In this document: positions 24,390 through 33,632 of the stretch, in pieces | Layout of the letters: every line of letters begins with the position of its first letter | Position numbering within the stretch: position 1 is the stretch's first letter | Notes under the pieces: generated by a model | What the model saw: only the letters and a program-made list of their open reading frames with translations | The model's database searches: none | Told to the model about the DNA's origin: nothing | Assembly (NCBI GenBank): GCA_900544295.1 | Contig: UQUO01000001.1 | Span: 186,001-250,000, forward strand | Source of the DNA: an uncultured Eubacteriales bacterium | GTDB taxonomy: Bacteria > Bacillota > Clostridia > Oscillospirales > Oscillospiraceae | Length of the DNA stretch: 64,000 nucleotides | Direction of reading: 5' to 3' | Made by a program: the position numbers and the translations under genes

Positions 24390-25319
24390 TCATTTCGCAA
24401 GAATGCGCTCCCGAAACAGCGTTCCCGCTTCACGGATCGTTCTCAGGTATGCCGTGACCATGCGCTCATCGCCGAGTCTGTTCATTGTCGTCTGCTGAAA
24501 GGTCTCAAAGCTGAAATCCCCGCTGTAGCCGATGTTCCTCATGCACTCGCAAAAGGCAGGCCAGTTAATGCTGCCGGTAAACGGTGCGAGATGCTCGTCG
24601 TCTTCCCCGTCATTATCGTGAATATGAAGCGCTTTTATGCGTCCGCCCAAAAGAGCGGTATATCTGTAAAAATCACCGTGCAGCAGATTCAGATGGCCGG
24701 TATCGAAGCACAGTCCGAAGCACTCCTTCCCGGCAAGCGCATTATATCTGTCGATGCAGTTCATCGCCTCGTGCGGGTCCGAACAAACACCGTGACGGCA
24801 GATCCTTTCGCTTTTTACAAAAAGGTTTTCGAGGCAAACGCAAACGCTGCTGCTCTGAAGCTCCGGGACAAGAGCGGAATAAAGCGCATCATTCAGTGCG
24901 TCCGCCAGTTCGTGCTGCTCTTTTCCGCTCCACGCCGGAGCTGTAATGCCGTGAATGATCAGATTTTTGCATTCCACTTCATCGCAAAGACGGATACAGT
25001 TTTTGTATACATTAACTGCATAGTCCAGCGACTCCAGACACCCGAATACATAGGCGGGAAACGGGGCATGTGCCTGCGTGATCTCCAGACCGTTTTCCTT
25101 TATCTGCCTTCGCTCGAACGCGGTCTCCTCCATCGCAGCATCAAAGGACTCGGCAAGACAGCAGTGTCCGTTCAGATTTCAGTTACGGATCCGCTGTGCA
25201 TCCCACAGATTGTCAATGTTCCAGTCAACCGCCTCAAAGCCCGCGTCCCGAATCAGCTGGTAGCCCTTTTCAAAGCCGTATTCATATACGACAGTTCCGG
25301 TCTGTACCGATATTTTCAT
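24390..25319 (-). pseudogene. Sugar-phosphate isomerase/epimerase (TIM barrel) with in-frame TGA
   Basis: From ATG 25319 the frame reads MKISVQTGTVVYEYGFEKGY, then GFEAVDWNIDNLWD, a normal AP-endonuclease-2/xylose-isomerase-like start, until TGA at codon 47 (25179-25181). The same frame continues open to 24390 with family features: NLIIHGITAP, CLENLF, LCFDTGHLNLLHGD (metal site), IKALHIHDNDG and FSFETFQ. An internal ATG at 25133 could yield a 247-residue product lacking the first barrel strand. The start lies 3 bp from the kinase stop. A recent nonsense mutation is most likely; a sequencing error cannot be excluded. Confidence 0.75.
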
Positions 25320-25321
25320 GA

Positions 25322-26935
25322 TTATTCTTCTCCCTCATATCTGTTGTTTCCGAGAAGGTCATGGTAGAAACACCATCTGTTATAAATATTCCCATACTCT
25401 TTTTCGTGTTTCTCCGGCAGTACCAACACGAAAGAATCTGAAACCATCCTGCCGGCCGCCGTCTTTAAGTCTTCTCCTGCGGCGTTTGCGGCAAATATCG
25501 CCGCGCTCAGCGCTGTTATTCCGCGCTGCTGCGCGATCTTTACCGGGCGGTTCAGGATATTTGCATACTGCTGTACGATAAACCGATTCTTTTCTGCCAT
25601 TCCTCCACAAAGGACAATACTCCGGTAGGTAAGACCGTTTTGTTCCAAATGATCAATGATCTTTCTTGTCCCGCACGCCATTCCCTGAACCATTGCGCAG
25701 TAAATATCCTCGGGTTTTGTTGCCATCGTGCACCCTAATATGCTTCCTTTGAGAGATGAATCGTTCAATATTCCCCGATTCCCGTTCCACCAGTCCAGTA
25801 CCGTCAGAGGATTATCCCAAGGGTTGGTTGTTTTCTCTGCAAGAAAATCAAAAATATTCTTTTTCTCATTTTGAGCTGCGCGAATATAGCTTTCAGGCAT
25901 CTGATTTTCGACAAACCAGTTCAGCATGTCGCCCGCGCAAGGCTGCCCCGAATCATATCCGTAATACCCCGGCACGATTCCGTCCTTCACTACGCCGTTT
26001 ATTCCGTAAACAGGGACATGTCTTGCGTTTAGAAATGCCATTGCAATAGATGTTCCGAGAGTCACCGCTATTGCATCTGGATCGTTTACGCAGAAGCATA
26101 CTCCCGGGGCGCTGCCGTCGCCGATAGGAGCTGCCACCGGCACGCCCTCCGGAATTCCCAGCAATACCGCCATTTCACTGGATACATACCCACAGGGTTC
26201 TCCATATTCTGAAACAGCCCCTGCGAAAGAACTGTAAAATGCCTCACCGAAGCCATCTGCCAGTTGATTGAGAATGTCCCTCTGCGGGAAGCCTTCCTCC
26301 GGTGTCCACATTCCCTTAAAGCCTGCGGAATAGAGAGAATTGACCGGTTCTCCCGTCAGCTGCCATGTGAGCCATTCACCCAGATCACAAAATCTGTACG
26401 TCTCAGCGAATATCTCCGGGGCTTCTTCGTAGGTCTCCAGCAGTTTGGGCAGAGCCCATTCGCAGTTCACCGCACCGCCGTAGTTTTCTATCGTCGGCAG
26501 TCCGCCCGTCGCCTCGTGAAGCTTTTCAATTCTGTCCGCCTGCTTCTTCGCACCGTGATGCTTCCAGAGTTTTATATAAGCGTGCGGCTCGTTCTCATAT
26601 CCGTTTTCCGTGAGGGTAAATCCGTCCTGCAGACACGGCACCATGGTATAGGTGGTGGCCGCAACGCATATCCCTTTCAGACCGCTTATATCTGAAACGG
26701 AGGAAACGCCCCGGATACAGTGAACCAGAGCCTCTCTGTAATCCGCGGCGTCAGCCAGCGCATATTCGTCCGGGATCCGGCGTCCGTTCGGAAGCTCACC
26801 TCCGATCACGCCGTGGGGATAGACATATTCGGAGCTTGCCAGCACCTGCCCGTCAGAGCACGATACCAGCGCAGCCCTGGCGGAAAGTGTTCCGAAATCC
26901 AGTCCGATAACTGTTTTTTCGTTTGTGATGCTCAT
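25322..26935 (-). CDS. FGGY-family carbohydrate kinase (ribulokinase-like)
   Basis: 537 residues, the usual FGGY length. The phosphate-binding VIGLDFGTLSARAAL starts at residue 9, followed by the hinge and sugar-binding regions (KLWKHHGAKKQ, VTLGTSIAMAF), the ATP motif IVLCGGMAEKN near 440 and GITALSAAIFAANAAG. The N-terminal signature and KLWKHH resemble L-ribulokinase (AraB). It overlaps the MtlD-type gene by 4 bp (26932-26935), indicating translational coupling. A paralogue lies at 38827-40455 on the divergent arm. It would phosphorylate the imported or reduced sugar; identity of that sugar is unknown. Confidence 0.9.
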   Translation of the reverse strand: MSITNEKTVIGLDFGTLSARAALVSCSDGQVLASSEYVYPHGVIGGELPNGRRIPDEYALADAADYREALVHCIRGVSSVSDISGLKGICVAATTYTMVPCLQDGFTLTENGYENEPHAYIKLWKHHGAKKQADRIEKLHEATGGLPTIENYGGAVNCEWALPKLLETYEEAPEIFAETYRFCDLGEWLTWQLTGEPVNSLYSAGFKGMWTPEEGFPQRDILNQLADGFGEAFYSSFAGAVSEYGEPCGYVSSEMAVLLGIPEGVPVAAPIGDGSAPGVCFCVNDPDAIAVTLGTSIAMAFLNARHVPVYGINGVVKDGIVPGYYGYDSGQPCAGDMLNWFVENQMPESYIRAAQNEKKNIFDFLAEKTTNPWDNPLTVLDWWNGNRGILNDSSLKGSILGCTMATKPEDIYCAMVQGMACGTRKIIDHLEQNGLTYRSIVLCGGMAEKNRFIVQQYANILNRPVKIAQQRGITALSAAIFAANAAGEDLKTAAGRMVSDSFVLVLPEKHEKEYGNIYNRWCFYHDLLGNNRYEGEE

Positions 26936-28092
26936 ATCCCGTATTTTTCTTTCAGTCGAATATACTCTTTTTCTATTTCTCCTGCGGCAAAACTGTCTGC
27001 TTTAACGCCGCTTATTTTCTCATACGCGCCCTTTACACCGAGTTCCGCAATGAGCTTCTGTATCTCTTTGCTCTGCTCATCGGCAGGATTATCATACAGA
27101 AGGACGAGGGCTATGCCGGTATAGTAGTGCGGTGTGGCGATGCCATAGCCGCGGGCATAGTTCATGGGTGCGGTTATTCTGTCAGAAGGAGAAAGCTTGC
27201 GAATAGGTTCTCTTGCCACCCGGACGCACTTGTCGATTATGTAAGGGTTCACAAAGCGCTGCATAAGGGACATACGGTACCGTTCCATGGCCTCCGGCGT
27301 AAAGCCGTGGCGTTTGACCAGCATGGCGCCGCATTCTTCCATCATGCCCAGCACTTCGTCATAGATCTCCGGATCGGCAAGGGACTCATTGATGGTCTCA
27401 TAGCCCTTGAGCCAGCCGTAGCAGGCAGTAACGGCGTTGGGCCCGTTGAGGGTGAACAGCTTGCGCTCGAGATAAGCGGTCAGGTCGTCCACGATTTCCA
27501 TGCCGGCGATCACGGGTACCTCGCCCTTGAAGCCGCCGCGTTCCACATCCCACTCATGATACCGCTCCACGAACACTTCCGCCGCGAGAGGCGTATTGGT
27601 GGGCGGAATGATACGGTCAACGGCGCAGTCGGGGAACCCCACATACTGTTCCATGTAGGCCTTTTCCTCTGCGCTCAGGTGCTTTTCCACCTCCGCACGG
27701 AGAACGGATGAGCCGCGGATCGCGTTTTCGCAGGCGATCACATTCATACAGTCGGTCACACCGTCGGACATGCGCTTGGCAATGCCCTTCGCGATGGTGG
27801 GAGCGACCTTGGGAAGTGCGGTGAGCCCCACGGAGGTGAGGATCAGCTCGCACCCAGCATATTCATCCACGAGAGCCGGATCAAGTGAGTTTATGGCGGA
27901 AATATTCTTTACCGTCGTCTCGACACATACGGTGTCCATAAGGTGTACCGTATACTCATGGCGGGTATTGATGTCGTTGATGACATCCATATTAATATCG
28001 GCGAAAACAACATGGTACCCGGCCTGCTCCACCAGCATTCCGATAAAGCCTCGGCCGATCTGTCCGGCGCCGATCATTACTGCTTTTTTCAT
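26932..28092 (-). CDS. Mannitol-1-phosphate dehydrogenase-like polyol dehydrogenase
   Basis: 386 residues of the long-chain MtlD family. It has an N-terminal NAD-binding GAGQIGRGFIG (8-18), the domain junction with DCAVDRIIPP, and a C-terminal helical domain containing KLFTLNGPNAVTACYGW with the catalytic Lys region. It oxidises or reduces a sugar(-phosphate) at C2/C5 with NAD. Its start overlaps the SGNH hydrolase stop by 4 bp and its stop overlaps the kinase start. Co-occurrence with an FGGY kinase and TIM-barrel isomerase suggests a hexitol, pentitol or sugar acid route rather than simple PTS mannitol. Confidence 0.88.
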   Translation of the reverse strand: MKKAVMIGAGQIGRGFIGMLVEQAGYHVVFADINMDVINDINTRHEYTVHLMDTVCVETTVKNISAINSLDPALVDEYAGCELILTSVGLTALPKVAPTIAKGIAKRMSDGVTDCMNVIACENAIRGSSVLRAEVEKHLSAEEKAYMEQYVGFPDCAVDRIIPPTNTPLAAEVFVERYHEWDVERGGFKGEVPVIAGMEIVDDLTAYLERKLFTLNGPNAVTACYGWLKGYETINESLADPEIYDEVLGMMEECGAMLVKRHGFTPEAMERYRMSLMQRFVNPYIIDKCVRVAREPIRKLSPSDRITAPMNYARGYGIATPHYYTGIALVLLYDNPADEQSKEIQKLIAELGVKGAYEKISGVKADSFAAGEIEKEYIRLKEKYGI

Positions 28093-28739
28093 TTTTCGCC
28101 TTTCCCGATGATATGCCTGTAAATTGCCTCTGACAGCAGCCTGTGCCCGTCTGCTGTCATGTGCACTCCGTCTTCCTCCGACGGTTCGGCGAAAAGCGCG
28201 GCGTCGATAAACTCTGCTCCGTGTTTTTCCGCGATCGGTCTGTAGAGCTCCGCCAGTCTGAGAGAGTCCCTGTATCTCCCCGCCACGGTGCTGTCGACAT
28301 TCTCTCCGTCCAGTGACGGATGAAGGTGGATGGGCGAAACGGCAATGATCCTTCTATCCGGAGTGTAGATCTTTGATGAACCCGGATGCCGTTCGTCCGC
28401 GAACTGTGCCTCACTCAGCAGTGCGTCAAAGCCCAGCGAGGAATAATACGCATTGCCGAATTTCAGGTCATTTGTTCCCAGACTGATGATCAGTATATCT
28501 ACGGGCTTGTTCTCCATCAGAGCACAGATCAGTCCCTTTCTGCCGTTTAAGTATTCCTTGAATGGGTCGTCAAAGGATGTGGTCCTTGCGTTCATGCCGC
28601 ATTCAACCACCTTATAATCGTCGCCCAGCGCCTTCTGGAGTCTGCCGGTCCAGCGGGTATTCTCATCATAACGGACTCCGGTGCGGGGAGTGTATCCCCA
28701 TGTGTTTGAATCTCCGTAGCAAAGGATCGTTTTTTTCAT
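28089..28739 (-). CDS. SGNH/GDSL-family hydrolase
   Basis: 216 residues. Block I CYGDSNTWGY (nucleophile Ser11), the GTND block III (~92-95) and the C-terminal DGVHMTADGH with the catalytic Asp/His pair are all visible. There is no signal peptide, so it acts in the cytoplasm. Family members remove acyl groups from sugars or other alcohols, which would suit deacylation of an imported ester. It sits in the middle of the sugar operon. Confidence 0.88.
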   Translation of the reverse strand: MKKTILCYGDSNTWGYTPRTGVRYDENTRWTGRLQKALGDDYKVVECGMNARTTSFDDPFKEYLNGRKGLICALMENKPVDILIISLGTNDLKFGNAYYSSLGFDALLSEAQFADERHPGSSKIYTPDRRIIAVSPIHLHPSLDGENVDSTVAGRYRDSLRLAELYRPIAEKHGAEFIDAALFAEPSEEDGVHMTADGHRLLSEAIYRHIIGKGEK

Positions 28740-28766
28740 AGGATCATACCTGCTCTTTTTTCTGTA

Positions 28767-30050
28767 TTATTTGTCAAACAGGACCGCGCCGGCTTCGATC
28801 AAAGCCGACTGGAGGGCTTTAATATCGAGCGCTCTCGGAGTAACACCCTCTTTTGCGCTGAGGGCTGCGGCAATGCCCGCCGCCTGACCGGTGGCAAGGC
28901 AGACGCCCATCACCCGGTAGCTTGCGTGAGCCCTGTGAGTTCCGGAAATGCAGCGTCCGCAGGTGAGAATGTTTTCAAGTCCCACCGGGAGAAGGCTTCT
29001 GTACGGAATATCATAGGGAATGGCAGGCTGAGAGTGGCCTTCCGCCTGTCCGCCGCCGCTGGGATTGTGAATATCAATGAGAAACCATGCTTTATGTACC
29101 ACCACATCGTCTTTCCGGGTGCCGGTTTCCACATCCTCGTCATTGATGACATAGTCGCCGATGATGCGTCTGCTTTCCCGCACGCCCAGTGTGCTGCCGG
29201 TCGCCTTGAGTCTGCAGTTTTCAAAGCCGGGGGCATATTTCCTCAGAAAATCGATAACCGTATTGATCTGGCCGCGAAGTTCATACTCCGCTTCAAAGGC
29301 ACCGGATACAGTCAGCGTATTGTAGCCGTTAGCCTGTGTAGCGTTAACGCTTCTCTCCCCGGGAGCGGCGGTGCGGTGCAGCCGGACGATGGATACGCTC
29401 TCCGGAAGCTCGCCCTCTGCATTCTTCTGCTTGCAGAAATCGGCATATTTCATACCGTTGGGCAGCTTGACGGGATCGGTACCGCCCCAGCAGGTAAAGC
29501 CGCGCTCTTCATCCACGCCGGTAACAGTGAATTCAAGTGAGGTAGGCTGGCATTTCCCATCCTGCTCCCGTCCCATTTCCCACTCCGCTCCGGACAATGC
29601 GGCAACCATGCCGTCGCCGGTCGCATCGACGATGACCCTGCCGAAAATCGTTTTCAATCCGCTTTGGGTGCTGACCACAACGCCCTTGAGAGCATTGTTC
29701 TCTTTTATAACGTCCACCACAGGCGTTTGCAGGGCAATTTCCACACCGGCGTCTTTCAGGAATTTCAGAAGAAGGTATTTCGCCTGCTCGGTATCGACGC
29801 TCATTTCCTTGCCGTTTCTGGTCTCGATCCATGTAGCTCCGAGCATATCCAAAACCTCGTCGCGCATGGTGCCCGGCTCCGCAAGGCCGAGGATCGGGTT
29901 CACATAGCCTGAGGTCATCATGCCGCCGACGATCCCATAGCGCTCAAGAAGGAGCGTTCTTGCTCCCAATCTGGCTGACGACACAGCGGCAGCGATGCCG
30001 GAAGGCCCGCCTCCGGCAACGATTACGTCATACTGATTTTCTTTTTCCAT
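28767..30050 (-). CDS. FAD-dependent oxidoreductase (FAD_oxidored family)
   Basis: 427 residues. The N-terminal dinucleotide motif VIVAGGGPSGIAAAVSSARLG (first Gly at residue 13) is followed by LLERYGIVGGMMTSGYV. GRVIVDATGDGMVAALSGAE and a C-terminal ILTCGRCISGTHRAH complete the FAD-binding pattern of the PF12831-type oxidoreductases often found in carbohydrate clusters. It shares its plan with the gene at 37444-38742 in the divergent arm. The electron acceptor and substrate are unknown; oxidation of a sugar or cyclitol is a guess. Confidence 0.85.
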   Translation of the reverse strand: MEKENQYDVIVAGGGPSGIAAAVSSARLGARTLLLERYGIVGGMMTSGYVNPILGLAEPGTMRDEVLDMLGATWIETRNGKEMSVDTEQAKYLLLKFLKDAGVEIALQTPVVDVIKENNALKGVVVSTQSGLKTIFGRVIVDATGDGMVAALSGAEWEMGREQDGKCQPTSLEFTVTGVDEERGFTCWGGTDPVKLPNGMKYADFCKQKNAEGELPESVSIVRLHRTAAPGERSVNATQANGYNTLTVSGAFEAEYELRGQINTVIDFLRKYAPGFENCRLKATGSTLGVRESRRIIGDYVINDEDVETGTRKDDVVVHKAWFLIDIHNPSGGGQAEGHSQPAIPYDIPYRSLLPVGLENILTCGRCISGTHRAHASYRVMGVCLATGQAAGIAAALSAKEGVTPRALDIKALQSALIEAGAVLFDK

Positions 30051-30065
30051 ACATATTATCCTTAT

Positions 30066-30989
30066 CTATTCTATATGAAGTGAGCCGAGAGAATAAATGC
30101 CGCCCACCGGCGCATTGGTGTTGCACAGCAGCTCTCCCTTATAGAACGCACAGCATTCGATTTCTTCTGCTCCGAAGCTACTTCCCGTTAGATCGTATTC
30201 CTGACAGATACATTTGTTTTTCAGGTCAAATACACGCATTCCCAACGGATATTGTTCGTTTCCGAGACCGAATGTGTAATAGATTTTGTCATCCTTCAGG
30301 GTCCCGCCCTGCGTGAAGAGGATATCAAAGGGGGTCAGGAACTGGTCGAGAATATCCTTCGGATGCAGCAGCACAAAGCTGCTTTCCGTCGGGGACGGGA
30401 GTTTGAATTTGGTAATGATATAACGATTTTTCTCATAGAACGGAAGAAACTCCGCCGTCGTACGGTAGCGGGCGGAAAAAATATAAAGGTAGTCCTTCTC
30501 GCTGTCCGCAAACCACGCCGGGCAGCCGAAGCACGGTGACTCAAAAGGCGTATCCTCAATGCCGTCATTTTTGTAGCTGATGGTCTGGATGAGAGTGCTG
30601 CTGCCGCTTACGTTTCCTTCTTCGTCCCTGTTCAGAACAATGTTCTCCACCGCGCAGCGGTAGTAATAGCCGTTTTCGTCCTCACCGAAATGATTTCCGG
30701 CAGTGACATACAGCAGCGGAATGGGATTCCCGTCAAGGCAGGTCCCGCTGAACATGCACTGATTGGAGTGGTTCGTATATTCCGCTGAAGGGACACCGTC
30801 ATTATACGATCCGAGCGGAAATTGCGTCAAACATGTCTCGCAGCGGCTTTCCAGATCGTACACGGCGCAGTAACCGGTATGATGCAGCACGAAGGCCAGA
30901 TCACCCCAGATCGCCATTCCCTGAGCCGATCGGAGCACCTTTTGATAGCGCATGACAAGCGGTGACTGTTCGGGGGTCACATAGATCAT
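30066..30989 (-). CDS. Hypothetical protein, probable beta-propeller, in the sugar operon
   Basis: 307 residues not assigned to a family. Repeating short beta-strand units are seen (LAFVLHHTGYCAVYDLES, KDYLYIFSARYR, KIYYTFGLGNEQYPLGMRVFDL, ELLCNTNAPVGGIYSLGS), spaced as in a six- or seven-bladed propeller. There is no signal peptide or membrane segment. Eight or more Cys residues are scattered without a CxxC pattern. It overlaps the DUF624 stop by 4 bp, so it is co-translated. A role in binding or hydrolysing the operon's substrate is possible; no catalytic motif was recognised. Confidence 0.7.
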   Translation of the reverse strand: MIYVTPEQSPLVMRYQKVLRSAQGMAIWGDLAFVLHHTGYCAVYDLESRCETCLTQFPLGSYNDGVPSAEYTNHSNQCMFSGTCLDGNPIPLLYVTAGNHFGEDENGYYYRCAVENIVLNRDEEGNVSGSSTLIQTISYKNDGIEDTPFESPCFGCPAWFADSEKDYLYIFSARYRTTAEFLPFYEKNRYIITKFKLPSPTESSFVLLHPKDILDQFLTPFDILFTQGGTLKDDKIYYTFGLGNEQYPLGMRVFDLKNKCICQEYDLTGSSFGAEEIECCAFYKGELLCNTNAPVGGIYSLGSLHIE

Positions 30990-31609
30990 TTCCTGTTGAT
31001 TTCCTTTTCTTTCTGTGATTTAAGATAGTCGGCAAAGAGTCTGTCAAAGCATCTGCTCTTGAGGTAAAAGCACGGCGCCGCCGCAAGAAAAGCCAACGGC
31101 CACAGCATTGCGGCGCCCGCGATGCATACCGCGGTCAGCAGGGTGATCGCGATCGCCTGTCCCGGCTTTTGCAGGATAAAAAGGAGCGTGTCGCGGAAGC
31201 ATTGTGCAAAGCTCACGCGGAAGCGGGCGATCACGCCCACGCTCACGCTGTAAAAGCTCAGTGTTGCGGAGGCCAGAACCACGGTTATGATCTTCATGAC
31301 CGCCGCCGCGGTTCCCTGCATGACCGTCCAGCACAGATATACATCGGCCCCCAGAACGGCGAACAGCAGCAGAAATACCAGCCAGACCGCGAAGCCCGGT
31401 CTGAAGCTGTTGCCGAAAGCGCGGAAATAGCGCTTAAAGCTGCTGCCGGTAATTTTGTCCACGCCCATATAGAAGGACAGGGCTGCCGCGCTGGCAGGAC
31501 CCGCTGTGACAATGGGCAGGCAGCACAGGAACCACAGAATAGCCACAAGCAGGCTGTCCAGTATCATGTTTATTCGGTCAAGAGCTCCTGCCCTTTTCTC
31601 CTCGTTCAC
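30986..31609 (-). CDS. YesL-like DUF624 membrane protein
   Basis: About 207 residues from GTG 31609, chosen because GAGGAG lies 7 nt upstream. Four to five hydrophobic helices are visible (LLVAILWFLCCLPIVTAG, AVWLVFLLLFAVLGADV, MKIITVVLASATLSFYS, AIAITLLTAVCIAGAAMLW). The first helix with CCLPIVTAGPASAA is the DUF624/YesL signature. These proteins commonly accompany carbohydrate ABC importers with unknown function, as here. Confidence 0.8.
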   Translation of the reverse strand: MNEEKRAGALDRINMILDSLLVAILWFLCCLPIVTAGPASAAALSFYMGVDKITGSSFKRYFRAFGNSFRPGFAVWLVFLLLFAVLGADVYLCWTVMQGTAAAVMKIITVVLASATLSFYSVSVGVIARFRVSFAQCFRDTLLFILQKPGQAIAITLLTAVCIAGAAMLWPLAFLAAAPCFYLKSRCFDRLFADYLKSQKEKEINRK

Positions 31610-31628
31610 ACCTGCACTCCTCAATGCT

Positions 31629-32768
31629 TCAGATAAGGCCGTTCATCTCAAAAATGGCCAGCAGGATCTCCAGCCCTTTGGGCAGGCTCCCGGGCACCAC
31701 GCTGTCGCGCAGAGTATGCGGGTCATAGGCCAGCGCCATACCCATGCAGAGAGACGGCACGCCCTTGTGCATAGGATAGCGGCAGTCCGTGGCGGAGAGC
31801 GACAGATGGGCATCCACACCGAGACTCTGCACCAGCTTCAGATGCTTCTGTCCGTATTCGGCAATGCACCCGTCCGGCACTGTGTTCCAGAATGCTTCGT
31901 CGCCATATGGCTTCACGGTGAAGCGGATCTTGTCGGTGCCGTGGGTCTGCACATACTGCTTCACAAAGCTCACCATGGTCTCCACCCGCTCGGGGCGGTT
32001 GGATCGAAATTGCATCTCTGCAACGGCATGGTCGGCGATGTTGTTGCCCGTACCGCCGGAAACAGTGTTTACATTAAAGGCGTTGCGGCCCTCATGGATG
32101 GAAGCCACATACTCACGGCACTGGCCGCAGACAGCCTGCAGGAGCTTCGCCAGCTCTTCAATGGCGTTGGGACTGCCGTAAGCTCCCAGCGCATGGCCGC
32201 CGGGGGTGTTCACATGGATCCGGTACATCTCCCGGTTGACCACGTTTGGATAAATGCTTCGGAAATTACCGTCAAAGCTGTAGAAAAAGGCCATGTTCTC
32301 CGCGCCGAAATCATCGGTGAAGGCTTTGGCGCCAACGCTGCCGATCTCCTCGCCCATCGTAGCCAGAAGGAGGATACCGTGCTCGGTCTCTTCCGTGGCA
32401 TTTTCCAGAATGAACCTGGCGGCGTACAGCAGCACTACCAGACTGGCCGTATCATCCCCGATGCCGGGACAGACCCAGCGGTCACCCTCTTCCTTGATGG
32501 AAAGCGGGGTCTCAAGGGGAAAGACAGTATCCATGTGCGCCGAAAAAACGATCCACTTTCCGCTTCTGCCCGGACGCAGAGGGCAGATCAGGTTGCCCAC
32601 ACGGTCCCTGCGGACTTCCGCAGCACCTGCATTGCGGAGAAAGTCCGCGCAAAAGCGGGCTCGCTCCCGCTCCATCCCGCTGGGTGCCGGGATCAGAGCC
32701 AGCGTGCGCAGCGTCTCGAGCATATCAGCTGCTTTATTATCAATAAAACTCTTAACAGCTTCGTTCAT
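31629..32768 (-). CDS. M20-family metallopeptidase/deacylase
   Basis: 379 residues of the ArgE/DapE/peptidase T-like M20 fold. It shows IPAPSGMERERA at the start, the first zinc-site HMDTVFP (~80), bridging Asp in GIGDDTASLVVLL, the catalytic GEEIGSVGA and the C-terminal His site. Normal length, cytoplasmic. It would cleave an amide or peptide bond in an imported compound, for instance an amino-acid conjugate of a sugar. It lies directly after the two permease genes. Confidence 0.85.
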   Translation of the reverse strand: MNEAVKSFIDNKAADMLETLRTLALIPAPSGMERERARFCADFLRNAGAAEVRRDRVGNLICPLRPGRSGKWIVFSAHMDTVFPLETPLSIKEEGDRWVCPGIGDDTASLVVLLYAARFILENATEETEHGILLLATMGEEIGSVGAKAFTDDFGAENMAFFYSFDGNFRSIYPNVVNREMYRIHVNTPGGHALGAYGSPNAIEELAKLLQAVCGQCREYVASIHEGRNAFNVNTVSGGTGNNIADHAVAEMQFRSNRPERVETMVSFVKQYVQTHGTDKIRFTVKPYGDEAFWNTVPDGCIAEYGQKHLKLVQSLGVDAHLSLSATDCRYPMHKGVPSLCMGMALAYDPHTLRDSVVPGSLPKGLEILLAIFEMNGLI

Positions 32769-32781
32769 GACTTCTCCTTTA

Positions 32782-33615
32782 TCAGCTCTTGATACCGCTG
32801 GTGGTAATGCCTTCCACGAACTGCTTCTGGAAGATACTAAATATCAAAATGACGGGAACCGTACCCACAGTCGCAGCAGCCATGACCTTGTTGATAAGAT
32901 CCTGCTCCATGGAGTTGTAGAGGTTGATACCAAGGGATACCGTAAACAGATCCTTGTCCGTCAGGAAGATCAGAGGTGTAAGGAAGTCGTTCCAGGATCC
33001 GATAAAGGCCAGAATGGTGAGGGAGACCATAGCGGTCTTGGTCAGCGGCATCATGATCTGCCACCAGATACGAAAGTGACCTGCGCCGTCAATAACGGCG
33101 GCCTCCACCAGATCGCGGGGAATCTTCTTATAGAACTGCCGCAGCAGGAACACGGCGCTGACGCTGAACCAGGAAGGCAGGAGCAGAGCCCAGTGGGTAT
33201 TATACAGGCCCATAGAGTTGAAAAGAGTAAAGCGAGGGATCAGAGTCGCCTGCGAGGGGATCATCATGGCGCCCAACAGCATGATGAATACGATATTCTT
33301 TCCCTTAAAATCGATGCAGGCAAAGGCATAGGCCGCAAGAGACGAAACAAGAAGCTGGCCCACGATGGTGGCAGTGGCAAGGACAAGAGAGTTCTTGATC
33401 ATATTCAGGAAAGGAACGGACTTGCTCGTTAAGACCTGCTCATAGGTCTTCCAGACAAATTTGGAGGGGATCCAAGTAAAGTTCGTGGAGAAGACCTCCG
33501 AGCCCGGCTTGAGGGAGGAAGAGATCATCCACAGCAGAGGCAGGAGGAAGAGAATACCGACGGCGAGAAGTATAACCGTGGTGATCACCTTGCGGCGTAT
33601 ATTGGTATGCTTCAT
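32782..33615 (-). CDS. Carbohydrate ABC transporter permease, MalG type
   Basis: 277 residues from ATG 33615, with AAAGGAGC upstream. It has six predicted membrane helices (first VITTVILLAVGILFLLPLLW) and the EAA cytoplasmic loop EAAVIDGAGHFRIWWQIMMP about 90 residues from the C-terminus. With the gene at 33633 it forms the heterodimeric channel of a CUT1 importer. No ATPase gene is present in the operon, so a shared MsmX-type ATPase elsewhere must power it. Confidence 0.93.
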   Translation of the reverse strand: MKHTNIRRKVITTVILLAVGILFLLPLLWMISSSLKPGSEVFSTNFTWIPSKFVWKTYEQVLTSKSVPFLNMIKNSLVLATATIVGQLLVSSLAAYAFACIDFKGKNIVFIMLLGAMMIPSQATLIPRFTLFNSMGLYNTHWALLLPSWFSVSAVFLLRQFYKKIPRDLVEAAVIDGAGHFRIWWQIMMPLTKTAMVSLTILAFIGSWNDFLTPLIFLTDKDLFTVSLGINLYNSMEQDLINKVMAAATVGTVPVILIFSIFQKQFVEGITTSGIKS

Positions 33616-33632
33616 CTGTTCGCTCCTTTCGG

